Assembly: GCA_014885115.2 (NCBI GenBank)
Contig: WKLE02001272.1
Span: 3,779-50,603 of the forward strand
DNA length: 46,825 bases
Source of the DNA: Asterionellopsis glacialis
Lineage: Eukaryota; Bacillariophyta; Plagiogrammaphyceae; Rhaphoneidales; Asterionellopsidaceae
Direction: 5' to 3'
Position 1 is the stretch's first letter. Every line of letters begins with the position of its first letter. Below the pieces are notes generated by a model. The model was given only the letters and a program-made list of their open reading frames with translations, had not been told where the DNA came from and ran no database searches. This document shows positions 43,725-46,825 of the stretch, in pieces. A program made the translations under genes and the position numbers.

Positions 43725-45213
43725 ATAACATTCCATACTTATTGACTTGATTTATGTTGGAACTCGCTCTTTCCCCCACCAAGCACATGCGCATATAATA
43801 AGTAGTGTGTGTTTGGGGGTAAAAGAAGGAATGCCAACAAAGTCATGGAGACAAAAAAACACAGGGACTGTAACGTATACATGATCACGAATAATCAAAA
43901 AAGAAGAAAGAAAGAAAACACAAGTTGGAGAGTGTTAAAGAACTATTGAACAGAGTTATTACCACAGTTGCTCTTCTCTTGTAACAAAGTTATAGGTATA
44001 TTTTGAATTTTGAATCTTACATAGTTTTGCTGTTCGTTGTATAGCATTGTCAGCACATGAATCTTTAAACATGCGGCGAATGCATTCCAAATACTTTCTT
44101 TTTCTACGCAATCCTGTTCGCTGTTATTAGAACGAGAAGATTCGACCTTCTCTAATCTCTCTAGAGGACTAGAAGAGCCTATTTATCAGACGGGACTTGG
44201 AGACTGCAGGTGTGAGATTGGTTCTCATACTTCCAAATAATTCATGCTGTGTGCACAATTAACTTAATTGTACATCCCACTTAAGGCAAGCTTTGCATTC
44301 TAGAGCCAAATAATATTTCCAGAGCTGCAAAGACTTCAACTTACCTGGGAGTACAGTGCACGTACAGCACTGCAAAAACGACATGACTACCACACGCAAT
44401 GTACGGTTTTGTAATTGAAAATGAAAATGAATGAGTGTTATGATAATTTCAACAGTACTGTATACAGTGTTCTTACATATTATATGGAACATCGGGTTGT
44501 TCATTTTCAACTCCTTTCTTTAAAAGAAAGTTGAGGAACACAAATACCCTGTAATCCCAAAACCAAGGGCTCTTTGGCCGATCATGCTTTCCAGAAAGAC
44601 AACCCAGCTGTTTCAGCCACATGAGGAATACAGATGAGGATTGTGACTGCCAGAGTTCCCCGAAAGAACCCGATGCCTTGTATTTCTTGCTGAAAATTCT
44701 CGATTAAGATTTTTTGGACAGCCTTCCAATCCTGACCACAATGAATCCATCGAAAGCGGTGGATTGGTGTTGTTATAACATAGTAGAGGATAAGTATGCA
44801 CCATCAATAGCAGACAATACTGCTATTGACTTGGTGATTATTTATGAAAAGAATTACATATTTTAGAGCACAATCAACAGTCACTTTTGGCTTGTTACAG
44901 AAGACTAAATCATGACGTAAAAAAGTTCATTCTAATTTGTATAACAAGTTTTGGAAAGACTAATTCGCTCAATGTTTGAAGAGTATTATTATAAAGAAGG
45001 GTTACGACTAAACGGCATTAGGCAACCATCCAACGAAGGGTGCCAGATCAAATGTGTTCAGCAAGACACGGTTGGGTCTATCCAGAAAAGTGTTCTGCGT
45101 CATTCCACTTGATTGATACCTTCCGAAGAACGATTCCGTTGTCCTTCCATTTGTTCCTACTCATCATCATCATGCGCATAGCCTGTTTGTACAATTCATT
45201 CTTCCTGTTCGAG
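43725..45213. other. Intergenic region between convergent genes
   Basis: These 1489 bases follow the stop of the LTD-like gene and the stop of the thioredoxin-hemerythrin gene. A small CT/AG element (about 44149-44176) is present. Short frames exist but none looks coding. Confidence 0.45.
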
Positions 45214-46493
45214 TTATGCAGCCGAGGAAGGAATTTTGTTTTCGTAGAGAACATCGAAGTTTTCGGCATGGTCGTGAAAGGCCTTGACGAGGATTTCAAC
45301 AACTTCTCGGTGGATAGTCATCTCCGGCGGTGGAATTTCCACCACCGGAGCCTTTTGTCACGTCTTTCGTCCACCCGCCACAATTTCACAGGATGTTGCT
45401 GTTAGTTTGCTCTGGTAGTTGTCCACCATGGCACGGTTCAACTCGTTTACAGCAATCGACAAAATCCGTTCGTGGTCCTTCTTGTGAGAAGCCAGTGCAG
45501 AAAAGGGCGATGCCGCCTGTTCAGGGGTGATGGCGTATTGAGCAATAAGTGCCTCCTCGTGAGCAAAGTGCGATTTGAGGAGTTCAAAGATCTCCTCAAG
45601 AGTTTCAAAGGTAGGGTCCTTGAGTGCTCGATTGAAGGCGTCGGTACAAATTTGGTGTTCTGCGTCCATAGATTCTACACCGACCGAAGACGGGGCTTCT
45701 ACCGACAAGACGAATGTGGGAGAATCTCGGGAAGCATTCGACGCATTGACTTCGCCAGCGACCTTTTGTTGCGTCTGTGAAAAGCACCGAAAACGACAGA
45801 ATCCAAACACAAGGAGTGAATTATCCGTGCGGAAGAACCGCCTAAAGAAGTGCAATATAGATATTTTAAATCGTTGTGGCGTACCTTTTTGCGCTCGCTC
45901 TCCTTGGGAGAAAATGTGCCCGGAATTCGCTCCATCAAAGCCCCAACGGGTGCTCCACCTTCCTTTAGACGTTCCTCTTCCATTTCTTCAAAGAGGTCCT
46001 CCAGAATGGATTCCACATGACGAAAGGCATCCTCGCCATACTGCAGATAGGATGATGTCTTTCGGCTAACAAAGTTCCCCTTGGCGTCACTAACGACGAA
46101 TCCAGAGCATCCCAACTGGCCGTATCCGACCGGCATGTAGTTCCGAGAAGGAATGAAACCATTCAGAACCACCGCCTTGGTGTTGTTGGGAGGATTGTCC
46201 CCAAACTTGTAGGCCTTGTGAAAGTAGAGGGCCACGGCCTCGGATTCCACGCAAACCTCCAAGAATTGAGCGTTGGGAATGGACGACGCCCAACGTCTCA
46301 TTTGTGCCGCACAAGGGCGGCACCCGCCTCACCCACCATCGTAAAATGAAATGACGGTGGGTTTCCCCGAATTTTTTAAGAGGGCCGTGCTCGAAGTCAA
46401 TTTCTTGTCAATGCCGCCAGGGGAAGTGCTACGGATCATGTGGACGTAGAAATCCCCGACGGGATCCCGGAATTGACTGTTTCCATACACCAT
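45214..46493 (-). CDS. Thioredoxin-like plus bacteriohemerythrin fusion with two in-frame TGA codons
   Basis: Minus-strand exons are 46493-45885 and 45774-45214, joined in phase 0 (AAG|GTACGC...CACAG|ACG): 389 codons from ATG 46493 to TAA 45214. The N-half is thioredoxin-like: KPTVISFYDGG, then TGA (codon 55), then GGCRPCAAQMRRW, and later YGQLGCSGFVVSDAKGNFV. The C-half has every bacteriohemerythrin ligand: His 243, His 272/Glu 276, His 300/His 304, and His 372/Asp 377 (HAENFDVLY). The last two follow a second TGA (codon 342). That TGA probably lies in a 75-base intron (45426-45352, GTGGAC to AAAAG, with an ACTAAC branch-like site); removing it shortens the overlong loop between His 304 and His 372. 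The protein likely binds O2, NO or H2O2 and couples it to thiol redox. Exact coding structure is unresolved. Confidence 0.7.
46329..46331 (-). other. In-frame TGA at the thioredoxin active-site position (Sec candidate)
   Basis: The codon follows FYDGG and precedes GGC. Counting from the Phe of the core strand, it falls where thioredoxins have the first Cys of CGPC, giving a U-G-G-C motif if read as selenocysteine. The alternative is a nine-base insertion, because removing TGAGGCGGG leaves the plain motif DGGCRPC. Confidence 0.45.
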
Positions 46494-46825
46494 ATTGTCG
46501 CAGTTGTCTCGTTGTTGGGAGTGAGAATGGGATTCGAAGGCTGGAATTTCCAAGTGAAGCAAGGACAAATGAGAGATGCGAGAGCAGGGTTTGTAATACC
46601 GAGGGAAAAGGAGATTCAATGCTTCTTTTCGTCTCTTTTGGTCGTTCAATTAAAAGGATTGTGGCTTTATTGTTGGAATGTGCTTTCAGACTAATAAAGA
46701 TTTGTGCCACTGTGCGAAAAATAATGAGAGTTCCTTTTTCATGCTTTCAGGAGATGGGAAGAAAAACTTCCAAAAGGCTATTGTTCTGTCTCGCTGTAGT
46801 TTTCGATTGGTTTAAATTCTAACAG
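46494..46825. other. 5' flank of the thioredoxin-hemerythrin gene to the window end
   Basis: The gene's frame stays open upstream to about 46649 but contains no ATG, so it is treated as 5' UTR or promoter. Nothing else is supported to the end of the window. Confidence 0.4.

Noticed and set aside
44613..44807. Minus-strand frame of 64 codons in the convergent intergenic region
   Set aside because: Composition and length are compatible with chance.
45060..45120. A minus-strand stem with ATGA and TGA on opposite sides, considered as a SECIS core
   Set aside because: The stem has mismatches and the apical AAR motif is missing at the expected distance.
45300..45360. A strong hairpin (12 pairs, loop AAATT) just after TGA 45358 on the minus strand, considered as a SECIS element
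   Set aside because: The AAA sits in the loop, but the GA quartet is not adjacent to the stem, and the same bases encode the conserved hemerythrin C-terminus.

Overview
This is a piece of a eukaryotic nuclear genome, most likely from a diatom. Protein-coding genes lie on both strands and carry short GT-AG introns, mostly about 95-125 bases. Two proteins begin with a signal peptide followed by an AxAF-type junction, which resembles the bipartite plastid-targeting presequence of diatoms and related algae. The C-terminal signature of the LRR protein, the DUF6604-type protein, the Cys-rich secreted proteins and the receptor kinase-cyclase all fit a stramenopile alga. I cannot name the species. 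There are no rRNA genes, CRISPR arrays or recognisable transposons, and I found no tRNA. One run of N (18894-19050) is an assembly gap.

Left part (1-19 kb). A 5'-truncated golgin with a very long Ala/Glu/Arg/Leu repeat and a C-terminal GRAB/GRIP-like domain is followed on the minus strand by a multi-pass membrane protein. Next come a probably plastid-targeted aldo-keto-reductase-like protein with a degraded catalytic tetrad, a three-exon DUF6604-type protein, a plant-type pathogen-related protein (NTF2/SnoaL-like), a second plastid-type presequence protein, an unrecognised 499-aa protein, a small Cys/His protein with a suspicious 5' end, and an RNI-type LRR protein.

Middle part (19-37 kb). 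This holds a PqiA-like membrane protein, a large acidic claspin/Mrc1-like protein in three exons, the remains of a MORN-repeat gene broken by an in-frame TGA, a PTEN/auxilin-type phosphatase-C2 protein, and a four-exon receptor. The receptor joins a Cache-like sensor, a transmembrane helix, a kinase domain with all catalytic motifs and a class III nucleotide cyclase.

Right part (37-46.8 kb). This holds an EGF-like protein, a type II membrane glycosyltransferase-like protein, a secreted protein with Cys-rich modules and a lamin-tail-like domain, and a GC-richer gene joining a thioredoxin-like domain to a complete bacteriohemerythrin domain.

The most interesting loci are the thioredoxin-hemerythrin gene and the receptor. 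The first has two in-frame TGA codons. One sits exactly where the first thioredoxin active-site Cys is expected. The other lies just before the last two iron ligands and is probably inside a small intron. The second has an apparently complete kinase next to a guanylate-type cyclase, whereas animal receptor cyclases carry a pseudokinase. Neighbouring genes do not form an obvious pathway; this is ordinary eukaryotic gene order. Several intergenic regions share CT/AG palindromes and ACCAGGTA-type inverted repeats.
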